NCBI RefSeq assembly: GCF_018398395.1
Contig: NZ_JAHCBF010000002.1
Span: 558,001 to 622,000, forward strand
Origin: Croceicoccus gelatinilyticus
GTDB lineage: Bacteria > Pseudomonadota > Alphaproteobacteria > Sphingomonadales > Sphingomonadaceae
Length of the DNA: 64,000 nt
Direction of reading: 5' to 3'
Shown here: positions 43,734-53,434 of the stretch, in pieces
How positions within the stretch are numbered: the stretch's first letter is position 1
Layout: each line of letters begins with the position of its first letter
The notes under the pieces: generated by a model
Database searches by the model: none
Seen by the model: only the letters and a program-made list of their open reading frames with translations
What the model was told of the DNA's origin: nothing
Translations under genes and position numbers: made by a program

Positions 43734-44263
43734 GCGCCTTCTCCCGCGACTTCGCGGATGGCGTCGATGATGTTGGGATAGGCAGCGCAGCGGCAGAGGT
43801 TTCCGCTCATCCGCTCGCGCAGTTCCATGTCGGTCAGCGCGGGAGCGGCGAGATCGTCGGTAACGTGGCTGGCGCGGCCTTCGGACAGTTCGGCCAGCAC
43901 CGCGACGGCCGAGCAGATCTGGCCCGGCGTGCAATAGCCGCACTGCATCCCGTCATGCTTGACGAAAGCGGCCTGCATAGGGTGCATGTCCTCGGGCGAG
44001 CCGAGTCCTTCGATGGTCGTCACTTCGTCCCCGTCGTGCATCGCGGCAAGCGAAAGGCAGGAATTGACGCGGCGTCCGTTCACAAGGACCGTGCAGGCCC
44101 CGCATTGCCCGTGGTCGCAGCCCTTCTTGGTGCCGGTGAGATGCAGGTGTTCGCGCAAGGCATCCAGAAGGCTCGTTCGCGTGTCGAGGATCAGCGTCTG
44201 CTTCTCGCCGTTCACCGTAAAACTGACATCCACGGTCGGGATGCTCGCGGTCGAGCCTGTCAT
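43730..44263 (-). CDS. molybdenum hydroxylase, (2Fe-2S) subunit
   Basis: A 177-residue protein with two iron-sulfur centres: the plant-ferredoxin-like set Cys49, Cys54, Cys57, Cys69 ([12 protein letters not shown] and NSC) and the helical set Cys108, Cys111, Cys157, Cys159 (QCGYC, NLCRC). It transfers electrons from the molybdenum centre to FAD. Unlike E. coli PaoA, there is no twin-arginine leader, so this complex is expected to be cytoplasmic. Confidence 0.93.
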   Translation of the reverse strand: MTGSTASIPTVDVSFTVNGEKQTLILDTRTSLLDALREHLHLTGTKKGCDHGQCGACTVLVNGRRVNSCLSLAAMHDGDEVTTIEGLGSPEDMHPMQAAFVKHDGMQCGYCTPGQICSAVAVLAELSEGRASHVTDDLAAPALTDMELRERMSGNLCRCAAYPNIIDAIREVAGEGA

Positions 44264-44276
44264 GTCGTTCTTCTCC

Positions 44277-44861
44277 CTAGGAGGCTTTGCCCCGGTGCTT
44301 GGCGGATTTCAGGTTTTCCAGATCCGCTTGGGTGTCCACATCGAACGCCTCAGCCGGGGAAAGTTCCACCGTTTGGGCATGTCGTAGCAGCGCTTGCGCG
44401 CCGCGATCGCCTGACAGTCCGCATAGTTCGACGAAATGCCGTGCCCCGAACAGGGCGGGAGGCTGCGGCCTGCCATCGACCAGCGTCGCCACGGGTTCGC
44501 CTTCGAATTTCGCGATAAGCGTATGGAGATGCGCGGCGGGAACATGAGGCATGTCGGCCAGCGCGATCAGCACACCTGCGAACCCGCGCCCTGCGATCGC
44601 ACCGACACCTTCTGCGATCGAGGCCGAGAGCGCGGGCACGGTGGCCTCGGGGGTGACAACCTCGAACCCCGCTGCCGCGAAGTCCGGCGCATGCGGCCCT
44701 GCAACCGCGACGTGCGCACCGAACGGTATGGCTTTCAACATGTCCGCCGCGTGCAGGCCCAAAGGCCTGTCGTCCAACGGCGCGAGGAGCTTCCCGCCCC
44801 CGAAACGCCGCCCTTCCCCGGCAGCGAGGAGGATGCAGGCGATTTCGGATGGATCAGTCAC
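44277..44861 (-). CDS. MobA-like nucleotidyltransferase (molybdenum cofactor cytidylyltransferase type)
   Basis: A 194-residue protein starting with the nucleotidyltransferase motif [24 protein letters not shown] (11-34), then ALADMPHVP (metal-binding Asp) and RPQPPALF. This is the MocA/MobA group that attaches CMP or GMP to molybdopterin. Its location directly upstream of the molybdenum hydroxylase subunits suggests it makes the MCD form used by PaoC-type enzymes. An XdhC-type insertion chaperone is not seen nearby. Confidence 0.85.
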   Translation of the reverse strand: MTDPSEIACILLAAGEGRRFGGGKLLAPLDDRPLGLHAADMLKAIPFGAHVAVAGPHAPDFAAAGFEVVTPEATVPALSASIAEGVGAIAGRGFAGVLIALADMPHVPAAHLHTLIAKFEGEPVATLVDGRPQPPALFGARHFVELCGLSGDRGAQALLRHAQTVELSPAEAFDVDTQADLENLKSAKHRGKAS

Positions 44862-44901
44862 GAAGCGATGACTAGCACGGCCAGCGCCGCCGTCCAGCCG
44901 G

Positions 44902-45498
44902 TCAGCCTGCGCTTTTCGGGCCGTAGCGGCGCATCCAGTCCGTCAGCGGGTGATCGCCCATCGCTTCGATCATCGCGGCAAAGTCTTCCGGCGCTTCGTC
45001 CTGCCCCAGTTTGAAGCGCGGCTCCATCCGGTCGATCGTCGCGCGGTATCCGACGACGCGGGCGAGCAGGTCGTCGATCCGGCTGGCAAGGCCGTCCGTC
45101 GTCCAGCCGTTCGGACCTTCCATATGCTGCGTCAGCGCCTCGATCGCGGGGCGCGTCAGGCTCTCGTCGAAGACCGTGCGCGCGGTGATACGGACCGATG
45201 CGAAGTTCCACGTCGGCCCCCAGTCATCGCGACTGACCATGGCGGGGCTCATATACCGGTTCGGGCCGAGCACGAGGAACAGCGCCCTTCCGTCGGCATT
45301 GAGCGTCGCGGTCGTCGGCGCGCGGCGGGGCAAGTGGCCGAGGATCGAGACAGGCTCGCCCCCCTCGTCCCGCTCGATAACTACGGGCATCAGCATGCAC
45401 GAGGCCGGATCGGAAAGCGGAACGATCCAGCACAGCGGCATCGCATCGACCAGGCTTGCAGCATCGCGCGGGCCGACCGCTTCGAATGCGCTGCTCAT
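44902..45498 (-). CDS. FMN-binding PaiB-family protein
   Basis: A 198-residue protein of the PaiB family (split-barrel FMN-binding, named as a negative transcriptional regulator in Bacillus). Seen: LPRRAPTTATLNADGRALFLVLGPNRYMSPAMV, PTWNFASVRITARTV and a C-terminal DDLLARVVGYRATIDRMEPRFKLGQ. Function here is unknown; the fold is also used by flavin reductase-like and pyridoxamine-oxidase-like proteins. The start is the ATG overlapping the esterase stop; the long upstream frame is arginine-rich and not used. Confidence 0.82.
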   Translation of the reverse strand: MSSAFEAVGPRDAASLVDAMPLCWIVPLSDPASCMLMPVVIERDEGGEPVSILGHLPRRAPTTATLNADGRALFLVLGPNRYMSPAMVSRDDWGPTWNFASVRITARTVFDESLTRPAIEALTQHMEGPNGWTTDGLASRIDDLLARVVGYRATIDRMEPRFKLGQDEAPEDFAAMIEAMGDHPLTDWMRRYGPKSAG

Positions 45499-46451
45499 GT
45501 CGACCAGATCGCTTTCAGCCAGTCCGACGCTTCGTCGAGCGCGCGTTCGGCAAGCGGCGAAATGCTCATCGCCTCGAGGAAACTGTGCGTTGCGCCCGCG
45601 TAGACTTTCGCCGTCACGTCGCTTCCGGCGGCCATCAGCTTTTCGGCAACGACGATGTTCTCGTCGGCCAGGATGTCGCATTCGGCGATGCACAGAAACG
45701 CCGGCGGAAGATCGTGGAATTCGCCGTGGAGCGGGGTCGCCAGCGGATCGGACCCACGTTCTTCCCCGCGATAGTTGCGCCAGAACCAGTCCATTTCTTC
45801 CGGCGTCAGCATATAGGCATCGCTGCCATAGCGGTCGTGGCTGGCGCGGCGGGTCTCGTCAAAAGCGCCGTAGTTGAGCAGCATCGCGTCCGGCACCGGC
45901 AGTCCGCGATCGCGGGCCAGCATCGACACCGCCAGCGACAGATTTGCACCTGCGCTGTCACCGCCAACGGCCACGCGAGTGGGATCGATGCCGACACTCC
46001 CGCCGCTTGCCGCGATCCATTGCAGGACTTCGGCCAGCTCCTCCAGCGCGCGGGGGAACGGGTTTTCAGGCGAGAGGCTGTAGTCGATGCCCAGCACCGC
46101 ACCGCCGCTACGCGCGGCATATTCGCGCATCAGCCGATCATGCGTGTCGAGGCTGAAATTCGTCCAGCCGCCGCCGTGGATATAGATCAGGACCGGCAGG
46201 CTGTCCGCGATCACCGGACGGTAGAGCCGCACGCGGATCAGCGAAGGGCCGATGCGGAATTCGGACGTGTCGGCCATCTCCGGCCCGCCAGCCCGCCACG
46301 GGGCGCGCACTTCCTCGGCGATCTCGCGCATGCGGGGAATGGTGAGGTCCTCGCCTTCCGACAGACGCGCATAGGCATCGTTCGCGATGCGGACAAATTC
46401 GCGGACGTCAGGGTCGATGTCGCTGCCGGGAAGGGTCGTGTTTTCGTTCAT
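45495..46451 (-). CDS. alpha/beta hydrolase, hormone-sensitive-lipase-type esterase
   Basis: A 318-residue protein with the oxyanion-hole motif IYIHGGGW (about residues 94-101) and the nucleophile elbow GGDSAGAN, both typical of family IV bacterial esterases. The acid and histidine are likely in CDILADEN and THSFLEAM. It is coupled by ATGA overlaps to the PepSY gene upstream and the PaiB-like gene downstream. The substrate is probably a short-chain ester, not further defined. Confidence 0.88.
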   Translation of the reverse strand: MNENTTLPGSDIDPDVREFVRIANDAYARLSEGEDLTIPRMREIAEEVRAPWRAGGPEMADTSEFRIGPSLIRVRLYRPVIADSLPVLIYIHGGGWTNFSLDTHDRLMREYAARSGGAVLGIDYSLSPENPFPRALEELAEVLQWIAASGGSVGIDPTRVAVGGDSAGANLSLAVSMLARDRGLPVPDAMLLNYGAFDETRRASHDRYGSDAYMLTPEEMDWFWRNYRGEERGSDPLATPLHGEFHDLPPAFLCIAECDILADENIVVAEKLMAAGSDVTAKVYAGATHSFLEAMSISPLAERALDEASDWLKAIWST

Positions 46452-47635
46452 GCCCGCACTTCCTTCTCCGCGCGCTGCCGCTTGCGCTGCGCCACGCGGG
46501 AGGGTCGTTTCTTGAGCCATAGGTAGAGGCCGGTCGCCGACTGACCGAACGTGACCAAGCCCAGCACGAAGACGATCAGCAGGCTTACGAAACCGAAGAT
46601 CTCGCCGCTGTGCAGCGGATAGGCGACGCGGATCATGGCGAGGCCCATCGTGTCATTGTAAGGATCGACCTGGTGCCGCCAAGCGCCGGTGTCACCGTCG
46701 AAATAGTGATCGACGGGACCGAGTTTTTCGTAGGACAGCTGGCCTTCGGGCGAGAACTTCACGCCGTACATGTTCCATTCGGGCATGTAGAGCATCCGCG
46801 CCGGCTCCCAATCCAGGCCGACCTTGCGGGCGTGGTCTTCCGCGAAAGGCAGCGCCTCGGCAAAGGTAAGCGTCGCGGTTGCGCCGTCGGGATAGGGCGC
46901 GTCCTCATCGAACAGGTCGTGTTCCAGCGGTGAGATCGTGGTGACCGTCGGCGCGTAGAATTCTTCCCAGAAATTGAGCGCGACCGAGGTTGCGGCAAGC
47001 ACAAGGATGAAAGGTAGGAGCCAGAGCCCGCTTGCCCGGTGAAGGTCGAGCAGGAGACGCGGCGTCGCGCTAGACCGGCGGAACTGCCAGTTGCGCCACC
47101 ACTGCTTCCAGAACGCGCCCCGCTCGGGAAAGGTCAGGTAAAGCCCGACGAGCGAAAGCGCGAACCACAGCACCGCGACCGTGCCCAGAAGCCAGCGGCC
47201 CCATGTCCCTGCCAGCAAGTCGAAGTGGAACTCGGCCACACCGTTCACGAAGCCATGCCGCGTCATCGCAGGTGCTCTGTCGCGAGTGCCAACGACTTCG
47301 CCGCTGACGGGCGTCAGGAATACTTCGTCATAAGACGGCGCGATCTCGCCGGGCTTCGCGCCGACCTCGACGGGGATCGAGCGGCCCGGCTCGGTGACGA
47401 GCGGAAAGCCAAGGACCTGGAGTGCGGGGTTACGCTGCGCCCATGCGTCGACAGCGGCGACGTTGTCGGCGGACGACATGCCTTGCGCGGCAGGCGCAGC
47501 ATAGAGATCGGCATTAAGCGCACGATCGATCGGTCCGCGAAAGACCAGCACGCAGCCGGTCAGTGCCGCGAGCGACAGGAACAGCAGGCAGGCCAACCCG
47601 CAATAGCGATGCACCTGAAGCAGGAATGCCCGCAT
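46448..47635 (-). CDS. PepSY-domain inner-membrane protein (iron-uptake associated)
   Basis: A 395-residue protein with four likely membrane helices (about 8-30, 142-165, 193-215 and 350-372) and periplasmic PepSY-like regions. The N-terminus QVHRYCGLACLLFLSLAALTG and LDLHRASGLWLLPFILVLAATSVALNF hold the conserved histidines of the PepSY_TM family, which includes ferric-siderophore reductases. It is divergent from a TonB siderophore-type receptor gene with a Fur-like site between, which supports a role in iron acquisition. Confidence 0.86.
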   Translation of the reverse strand: MRAFLLQVHRYCGLACLLFLSLAALTGCVLVFRGPIDRALNADLYAAPAAQGMSSADNVAAVDAWAQRNPALQVLGFPLVTEPGRSIPVEVGAKPGEIAPSYDEVFLTPVSGEVVGTRDRAPAMTRHGFVNGVAEFHFDLLAGTWGRWLLGTVAVLWFALSLVGLYLTFPERGAFWKQWWRNWQFRRSSATPRLLLDLHRASGLWLLPFILVLAATSVALNFWEEFYAPTVTTISPLEHDLFDEDAPYPDGATATLTFAEALPFAEDHARKVGLDWEPARMLYMPEWNMYGVKFSPEGQLSYEKLGPVDHYFDGDTGAWRHQVDPYNDTMGLAMIRVAYPLHSGEIFGFVSLLIVFVLGLVTFGQSATGLYLWLKKRPSRVAQRKRQRAEKEVRA

Positions 47636-47974
47636 CGTCCGTCCTGTCCTTTCCGTTCGCGTCCGCCGAAGCGGCCACGTGGCCGCCAGTTCTCACGACG
47701 CAGCCTATCGCAAGGCGCGACGAGGGCCACGACCTGACGGGCCGCTCTTTATCGCCATAGGGACAAGTCTTCTTTGTTGCAAACGACTCGCAATATCTCT
47801 AGTGGCGCTTTCGTCACACAGATCGCACCAAGCAACATCACGTGGCCATTTCGCAACGATCTATGGCCCAACCACGCGAACGGGCCGCATCAAGCTGTGG
47901 TTATGTTGCAGAAGCGAAATAATTGGCGACCGCTTTCGGATCGGCGGACGCCCGCTCAAGCGAAAGGGGAAGTC
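47636..47974. other. 339-base divergent promoter region
   Basis: No gene is supported here; the plus-strand open frame that enters the receptor gene from 47774 lacks a signal peptide until 47975. The stretch holds the Fur-like palindrome at 47778-47792 and probably the promoters of both the PepSY gene and the receptor gene. Confidence 0.6.
47778..47792. promoter_or_regulatory. Fur-type inverted repeat
   Basis: TGCAAACGACTCGCA has TGC/GCA arms and an AA...TC core close to the inverted repeat recognised by alphaproteobacterial Fur. It is placed between a PepSY gene and a TonB receptor gene, 198 bases before the receptor ATG. Iron regulation is inferred. Confidence 0.45.
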
Positions 47975-50173
47975 ATGACCTACTCCAACCGTCTCGCCGC
48001 AGGATGCGCCAAAGCGGCCATCGCCCTGCCGCTTCTCGCAGCCGCAGCCCCCGCCCTTGCGCAAAGCGCGACGGACCAGAGCCGCCTCGAAACGGTCGAG
48101 ACCGTGGAAGACGGCGAACGGGTCATCATCGTCACCGCCGACGCCTATGTCCCCGAAGGCAGCGTGACCGCGACGAAGAGCAACATCCCGCTCGTCGAAA
48201 CGCCCCAGTCGGTCAGCGTCGTCAGCCGCGACCAGATCGACCTCCTGAACTTCGTCGATGCGCAGCAGGCCGTCCGCTACGTCGCAGGTGCCACGGGCGA
48301 GAACTACGGCCCCGACCTCCGCTTCGACTTCATCCAGATCCGCGGCTTCACGCCCAAGCAATTTATCGACGGTCTGGCCACGCCAGTCACCACGACGATC
48401 TTTTCCAGCGGCGTCGACCTCTACGCCTTCGAAAGCCTCGACATCCTGAAGGGTCCGGCCTCGGTCCTTTACGGTAACTCGCCCCCGGGCGGCATCTACA
48501 ACCAGACCAGCCGCCGGCCGGAAAGCGACTTCAACGGCGAGATCGCACTGAAGTACGGCACCGACGACTACAAGCAGGTCGCCACGACCTTTACGGGCGC
48601 AGCGAACGAGATGCTCGACCTGCGGGTGACCGCGCTTTACCGCGACCGCGAGGCGGAGCGTGACGGTGTCGAGGCCGAACGCTTCTATATCGCGCCTGCC
48701 GCCACCGTGCACATCGGCCCGGCGACGAAGCTCACCGGCCTTGCCTACTATCAGTACGACGAGACCCGCGGCGACACGAACGGCTTCCTGCCCGCCGCCG
48801 GCACCCTGCTCGACAATCCGAACGGCGAGATCGGCCGCGGCACCAACCTCGGTGAGCCGGACTACAACCGGTATGAGCGCAAGCAGTGGGGCCTCGGCTT
48901 CGAACTCGTGCACGAATTCAGCGACGACATCGGCGCGACCATCAACGCCAAGTGGTCGGACTACGATGAGTACCAGCAGATCATCTACGGCTCGTACTTC
49001 GCCGATGCCGACATGCGGACCGTGGGCCGGTCGAGCTTCCCCTATGCCGAGGACGTACAGAGCTTCGCGATCGACAACCGCCTCGACGCCAAAGTCTATA
49101 CCGGCGATGTCGAACACACGCTGCTGGCCGGTCTCGACTATCGCAACGTGCGCAACTTCGCGGCCTATGGCTTCGGCTTTGCCAGCAACATCGACCTCTA
49201 CGATCCGGTCTATGGCGTCGGCGCGCCTTACGACACACCGGAACTCGTCACCCGCTACAACGAACAGCGCCTGCGCCAGACCGGCGTCTATGCGCAGGAC
49301 CAGATCGCGCTCGGCGGCCTGCGCCTGCTGCTTTCGGGCCGCTACGACTGGGTGAAGAGCGACTACATCGCCCCGTTCACGCCGGTCGAAGGCGACTACG
49401 ACCGTACCGAGCAGAAGTCGAAGAGGTTCACCTATCGCGCCGGTGCCAGCTACGTCACCGAAGGCGGTTTCGTGCCCTACATCTCCTATGCCACCAGCTT
49501 CGAGCCGGTGCTGGGCGGTGACGCAGTGACGGGCGATGCCTTCAAGCCGACGACGGGCCGCCAGATCGAAGGCGGCATCAAGTACGATGCACGCGGGCTA
49601 TCGGAAGACATCGACCTGTTTGCGACGGCCGCGATCTACCAGATCAAGCAGAAGAACGTCGTCGCCACGCTCTCCGGCCCGGCCCTGCCCGTTTATGGCG
49701 AGCAGATCGGCGCGGTGAAGGTGACCGGCGGCGAGCTGGAATTCGTCGCCCGCATCCGCGAACAGCTCGCGATCAACGGCGCCTACAGCTACACCGACAG
49801 CAAGATCACCGACAGCAACAACGTCGACGAAATCGGCGCGCCGCTGCCGGTGACGCCCAAGCACAAGGTCTCGCTTTTCGCCGACTACACGTTCCAGCGC
49901 GGCGCGCTGGCAGGCTTCGGGTTCGGCGCGGGCGTTCGCTATACCGACGGCAGCGCGGGCGCCCTGCCCAGCTTCTTCGAGCCGGTGGTCTACACCAGCG
50001 ACGACGCCACCCTGTTCGACGCGATCGTACACTATGATACGCCGAACTGGCGTTTCGCGGTCAACGGGTCCAACGTGTTCGACAAGAAGTACGTCGCGCG
50101 CTGCGCCGCCACCTTCAACTGCAACTTCGGTGCAGGTCGCCAGGTCATCGGCACTGCCACCTACAAGTTCTGA
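47975..50173 (+). CDS. TonB-dependent siderophore-type receptor
   Basis: A 732-residue protein with a signal peptide (cleavage after PALAQ, near residue 30), a plug starting VPLVETPQSVSVVSRDQI-type pattern (NIPLVETPQSVSVVSRDQID about 57-76), IRGFTPKQFIDG, LDILKGPASVLYGNSPPGGIYN, and a beta-barrel ending TATYKF. TPQSVSVV and GPASVLYG are characteristic of ferric-siderophore receptors (FhuA/FpvA-type). The ATG has an AAAGGGGAAG site upstream. A secreted amidohydrolase gene follows 21 bases downstream. Confidence 0.92.
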   Translation: MTYSNRLAAGCAKAAIALPLLAAAAPALAQSATDQSRLETVETVEDGERVIIVTADAYVPEGSVTATKSNIPLVETPQSVSVVSRDQIDLLNFVDAQQAVRYVAGATGENYGPDLRFDFIQIRGFTPKQFIDGLATPVTTTIFSSGVDLYAFESLDILKGPASVLYGNSPPGGIYNQTSRRPESDFNGEIALKYGTDDYKQVATTFTGAANEMLDLRVTALYRDREAERDGVEAERFYIAPAATVHIGPATKLTGLAYYQYDETRGDTNGFLPAAGTLLDNPNGEIGRGTNLGEPDYNRYERKQWGLGFELVHEFSDDIGATINAKWSDYDEYQQIIYGSYFADADMRTVGRSSFPYAEDVQSFAIDNRLDAKVYTGDVEHTLLAGLDYRNVRNFAAYGFGFASNIDLYDPVYGVGAPYDTPELVTRYNEQRLRQTGVYAQDQIALGGLRLLLSGRYDWVKSDYIAPFTPVEGDYDRTEQKSKRFTYRAGASYVTEGGFVPYISYATSFEPVLGGDAVTGDAFKPTTGRQIEGGIKYDARGLSEDIDLFATAAIYQIKQKNVVATLSGPALPVYGEQIGAVKVTGGELEFVARIREQLAINGAYSYTDSKITDSNNVDEIGAPLPVTPKHKVSLFADYTFQRGALAGFGFGAGVRYTDGSAGALPSFFEPVVYTSDDATLFDAIVHYDTPNWRFAVNGSNVFDKKYVARCAATFNCNFGAGRQVIGTATYKF

Positions 50174-50194
50174 CACACGTTTCGGAGACTTGAA

Positions 50195-53100
50195 TTGAAC
50201 AGAACCCGGAGGCTGGCGCTCCCTCTTGCTGGCCTCCTGGCTGCCTGGCCGGGCGTTGCTCTCTCTGACGCACCGGCACTCCCGCCCGAGCGGACAACGG
50301 GCACAGGGTCGGTGCAGGCCCATCCCACCAGCGGGCTTGCACCGACCCCCATGGCCAAGCCGGGCCAGACCCTGCTGATGCAGCCAGCGCGGGAAATCGC
50401 GTTCACGGTCGACGAAGGCACCGCGCTCCAGCCCGACCTTTCGCCTGACGGCAGGACGATCGTCTTCGCCATGCTGGGCGATCTTTATACCCTGCCCGCA
50501 AAGGGAGGCCCGGCGCGCGCCATCACGCGCGGCATGGCGATGGATACGCAGCCCGTATTCTCACCCGACGGGAAGTGGATCGCGTTCCTCTCCGACCGGT
50601 CGGGCGCGGAGAACCTCTGGCTGATCCGCCCCGACGGCAGCGGCGCGCGGCAGGTCTCGCTCTACGACGACGACCCGATCTTCACTTCGCCCGCGTGGAG
50701 CGCGGACGGCAAGGCGATCTACCTCTCGCGCTACCGGCCCGACCGGAATTCTTATGCGCTCTGGCGCTTTGACCTCGGCGGCGACCCGCTGGGCGAAGTC
50801 GTGGTCGACAACCGCACCGAGGGTAGGGACAGCCTGCAGCACGCGATGGGGGCTGTCGCCTCACCCGATGGCAAGTGGCTCTACTACGCCGCGCACGAAG
50901 GCGGGCTGGACCTTGCCGAACCCATAGAGTGGCGGATCGTGCGCCGCGACCTTGCCAGCGGCGAAGTCGAGTTGTTGGTAAAGGCGGTGGGCGACATCCG
51001 GCTGGGCAAAGTGCAGTCGAGCGCGTTTCGCCCCGTTCTCTCGCACGATGGCAAGACGCTCGCCTATGTCCAGCGCAGGCCGGGCACGACGATGTTGCGC
51101 GTGCATGACCTCGCCTCGGGCAAAGAGCGCGATCTGGCCGTGCTGGACATGGATTCGCTGCAGGCTTCGTACTGGAGCGACGCGGCTCCGCGGTTCAGCT
51201 TTACGCCCGGAGACAAGTCCATCATCTATTCGCAAGGCGGCAAGCTGCGGCGCGTCGCGCTCTCCGATGGGGCAAGCGCGGTCGTGCCGTTCACCGCGCA
51301 AGTGAAAGCCGGACTAGGCCCGCTGACCCGCGCGCCGACGCAGGTCGAGACAGGGCCCGTCCATGCGCGCATCATCCAAGCGCCAGCCCTGTCACCGGAC
51401 GGATCGACCCTTGCCTTCAGCGCGCTGGGCAAGGTCTACACGATGCCGGTGGCAGGCGGCGCTCCGGTCGCCGTTGCTCCTAACCTGCCGCCGCAATTCC
51501 ACCCGTCATGGTCGCGCGACGGGCGCAGCATTTATCTCGTCAGCTGGACTGCCGAGGATGGCGGACATGTCTGGCAGGTGGACCTGTCCAGCGGCGAAAC
51601 CACGCGCCTCACTGAACTCGACGCCTTCTACACCCACCCCGTCGAAGCACCCGACGGCAGCGCTCTGGCGGTCCGCTCCGCTACCGGCGACAGACTCGCG
51701 AGCTATGTCGAGTTCGGCCAGTTCCGTGAGGCCGAGCTGGTGAACCTCGCCACCGGAAAGGTACTGGCCAGCGGCTCGATCGGCGGCACCCCGCATTTCC
51801 TTATAGACGGCACCCTGCTCGTGAACCGTCCCGACGGCGTCTATCGCGTGGCGGACGGCCAGAGGCTGATCTCGATCACAGGGCCGAACTGGTATTTTGC
51901 TGAAGGGCCCGCGCAGGTCGACGACATTCGCGTCAGCCCCGATGGCCGCCACGCGCTGGCGCAAATCGCGCAGCAGGTTCACCTCGTCACGATCCCCGAA
52001 GACGGCACCATCTCGCTGACCTCGGACGAGAACGAGCAGTTGAGCGATGTCGGCGCGGACTACTTCGTATGGTCCGACGATAGCCGCCGCGTGTTCTGGT
52101 CCGTCGGCTCTACAGTCTATTCGCGGGACGTGGACGGCGGCCCGGTCGCCAGCGCGAAGGCCGATGTCACCCTGCCCCGCGACATTCCGCAGGGCCGTGT
52201 CCTGCTGACCGGCGCGACCGCGATCACGATGGGACCGCTAGGCACCATTACGAACGCCGATATCCTCATCGAAAACAACCGCATCGCCGCCATCGGCCCG
52301 AGTGGTTCGATTGCCGTTCCCGCAGGGACCGAGCGCCGCGATGTCGCAGGCCGCTTCATCACCCCCGGCCTCATCGACGTGCACGATCACGTCGCCGACA
52401 TTCGCCGCGACGTGCTCGACTTCAAACCTTGGGGGCCAGCCGCGAACCTCGCGTATGGCGTGACGACTGCGTTCGATCCCTCGACGCTGACGATCGACAT
52501 GCTCGCCTATCAGGACGCGATCGACGCAGGGCTGACCACCGGCTCGCGCATATTCTCGACCGGCACTGCGGTGTTCTCGTTCAACGACTTCCGTTCGCGC
52601 GAAGAGGTCCGCGAGGTGCTGACCCGCTACCGCGATCATTACCGCCTCTCGAACATCAAGATGTACCGGTCGGGCAATCGCCGGGTGCGCCAGTGGATCG
52701 CGGAGGAAGCGCTCGCGCTCGGGCTCCAGCCGACGACCGAGGGCGCGCTGGCGATGAAGCTGGACCTGTCGCAGATCATCGACGGTTATTCGGGCAACGA
52801 ACACGCGATCCCGCCGCCCGCGCTTTATGACGATGTCGTGCAACTGCTGGCGCGCAGCGGGACGAGCTATGACCTGACGCTCCAGATCACCCACGGCGGC
52901 TATCCGGCGCAGGACTGGTTCATCACGCGCGAATCTCCGCATGGCGACGTGAAATACGCCCGCTTCGCCCCCGGCTGGTTCCGCGACCAGAAGTTCTTCC
53001 AGCGCGAATGGGTCGACGACAAAGGGTTCAACTTCCCGACCGTCGCGGCGAGCCTCGCCAAAGTCGCGCGGGCAGGCGGACTGGTCGCCATCGGCGCGCA

Positions 53101-53434
53101 TGGCGAAGTGCCGGGACTTGGCACGCACTGGGAAATGCAGGCCCACGCGATGGGCGGCATGACGCCCGAGGAAATCCTGACCGCCGCCACCATCGGCGGT
53201 GCGCGGACGATCGGGCGCTCGGCCGATCTCGGTTCGCTGGAGGCGGGCAAGCTTGCCGATCTCGTGATCCTCGACAAGGACCCGCGGCTCGACATCGCCA
53301 ATACGCTGAGCCTTTCCGAAGTGATGAAAGGCGGGCGGCTCTACGACGCGGGCACGCTTGCCCCGATCTGGCCCGAAAAGGGCGAGCCGATGCGCTTCTG
53401 GTTCAGTCCGCCTCGTCCTCGCGCGGCTGATTGA
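50195..53434 (+). CDS. secreted TolB-like beta-propeller amidohydrolase
   Basis: A 1079-residue protein with a signal peptide (about 1-24), several TolB/WD40-like PD40 repeats (LSPDGRTIVFAM, FSPDGKWIAFLSD, WSADGKAIYLSR, ASPDGKWLYYA, LSPDGSTLAFSA, VSPDGRHALAQ) over residues 75-640, then an amidohydrolase domain with the metal-binding VHDHVAD (about 728), ITHGGYP and GAHGEVPGLGTHWEMQA, ending in the family AGKLADLVILDKDP. The start is TTG, with GGAG seven bases upstream. It is probably periplasmic, hydrolysing a cyclic amide or peptide. Co-transcription with the siderophore receptor is notable. Confidence 0.9.
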   Translation: MNRTRRLALPLAGLLAAWPGVALSDAPALPPERTTGTGSVQAHPTSGLAPTPMAKPGQTLLMQPAREIAFTVDEGTALQPDLSPDGRTIVFAMLGDLYTLPAKGGPARAITRGMAMDTQPVFSPDGKWIAFLSDRSGAENLWLIRPDGSGARQVSLYDDDPIFTSPAWSADGKAIYLSRYRPDRNSYALWRFDLGGDPLGEVVVDNRTEGRDSLQHAMGAVASPDGKWLYYAAHEGGLDLAEPIEWRIVRRDLASGEVELLVKAVGDIRLGKVQSSAFRPVLSHDGKTLAYVQRRPGTTMLRVHDLASGKERDLAVLDMDSLQASYWSDAAPRFSFTPGDKSIIYSQGGKLRRVALSDGASAVVPFTAQVKAGLGPLTRAPTQVETGPVHARIIQAPALSPDGSTLAFSALGKVYTMPVAGGAPVAVAPNLPPQFHPSWSRDGRSIYLVSWTAEDGGHVWQVDLSSGETTRLTELDAFYTHPVEAPDGSALAVRSATGDRLASYVEFGQFREAELVNLATGKVLASGSIGGTPHFLIDGTLLVNRPDGVYRVADGQRLISITGPNWYFAEGPAQVDDIRVSPDGRHALAQIAQQVHLVTIPEDGTISLTSDENEQLSDVGADYFVWSDDSRRVFWSVGSTVYSRDVDGGPVASAKADVTLPRDIPQGRVLLTGATAITMGPLGTITNADILIENNRIAAIGPSGSIAVPAGTERRDVAGRFITPGLIDVHDHVADIRRDVLDFKPWGPAANLAYGVTTAFDPSTLTIDMLAYQDAIDAGLTTGSRIFSTGTAVFSFNDFRSREEVREVLTRYRDHYRLSNIKMYRSGNRRVRQWIAEEALALGLQPTTEGALAMKLDLSQIIDGYSGNEHAIPPPALYDDVVQLLARSGTSYDLTLQITHGGYPAQDWFITRESPHGDVKYARFAPGWFRDQKFFQREWVDDKGFNFPTVAASLAKVARAGGLVAIGAHGEVPGLGTHWEMQAHAMGGMTPEEILTAATIGGARTIGRSADLGSLEAGKLADLVILDKDPRLDIANTLSLSEVMKGGRLYDAGTLAPIWPEKGEPMRFWFSPPRPRAAD

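Noticed and set aside
47861-49117. Minus-strand open frame of 418 codons opposite the siderophore receptor
   Set aside because: Shadow of the receptor gene; repetitive acidic/valine composition without a family match.
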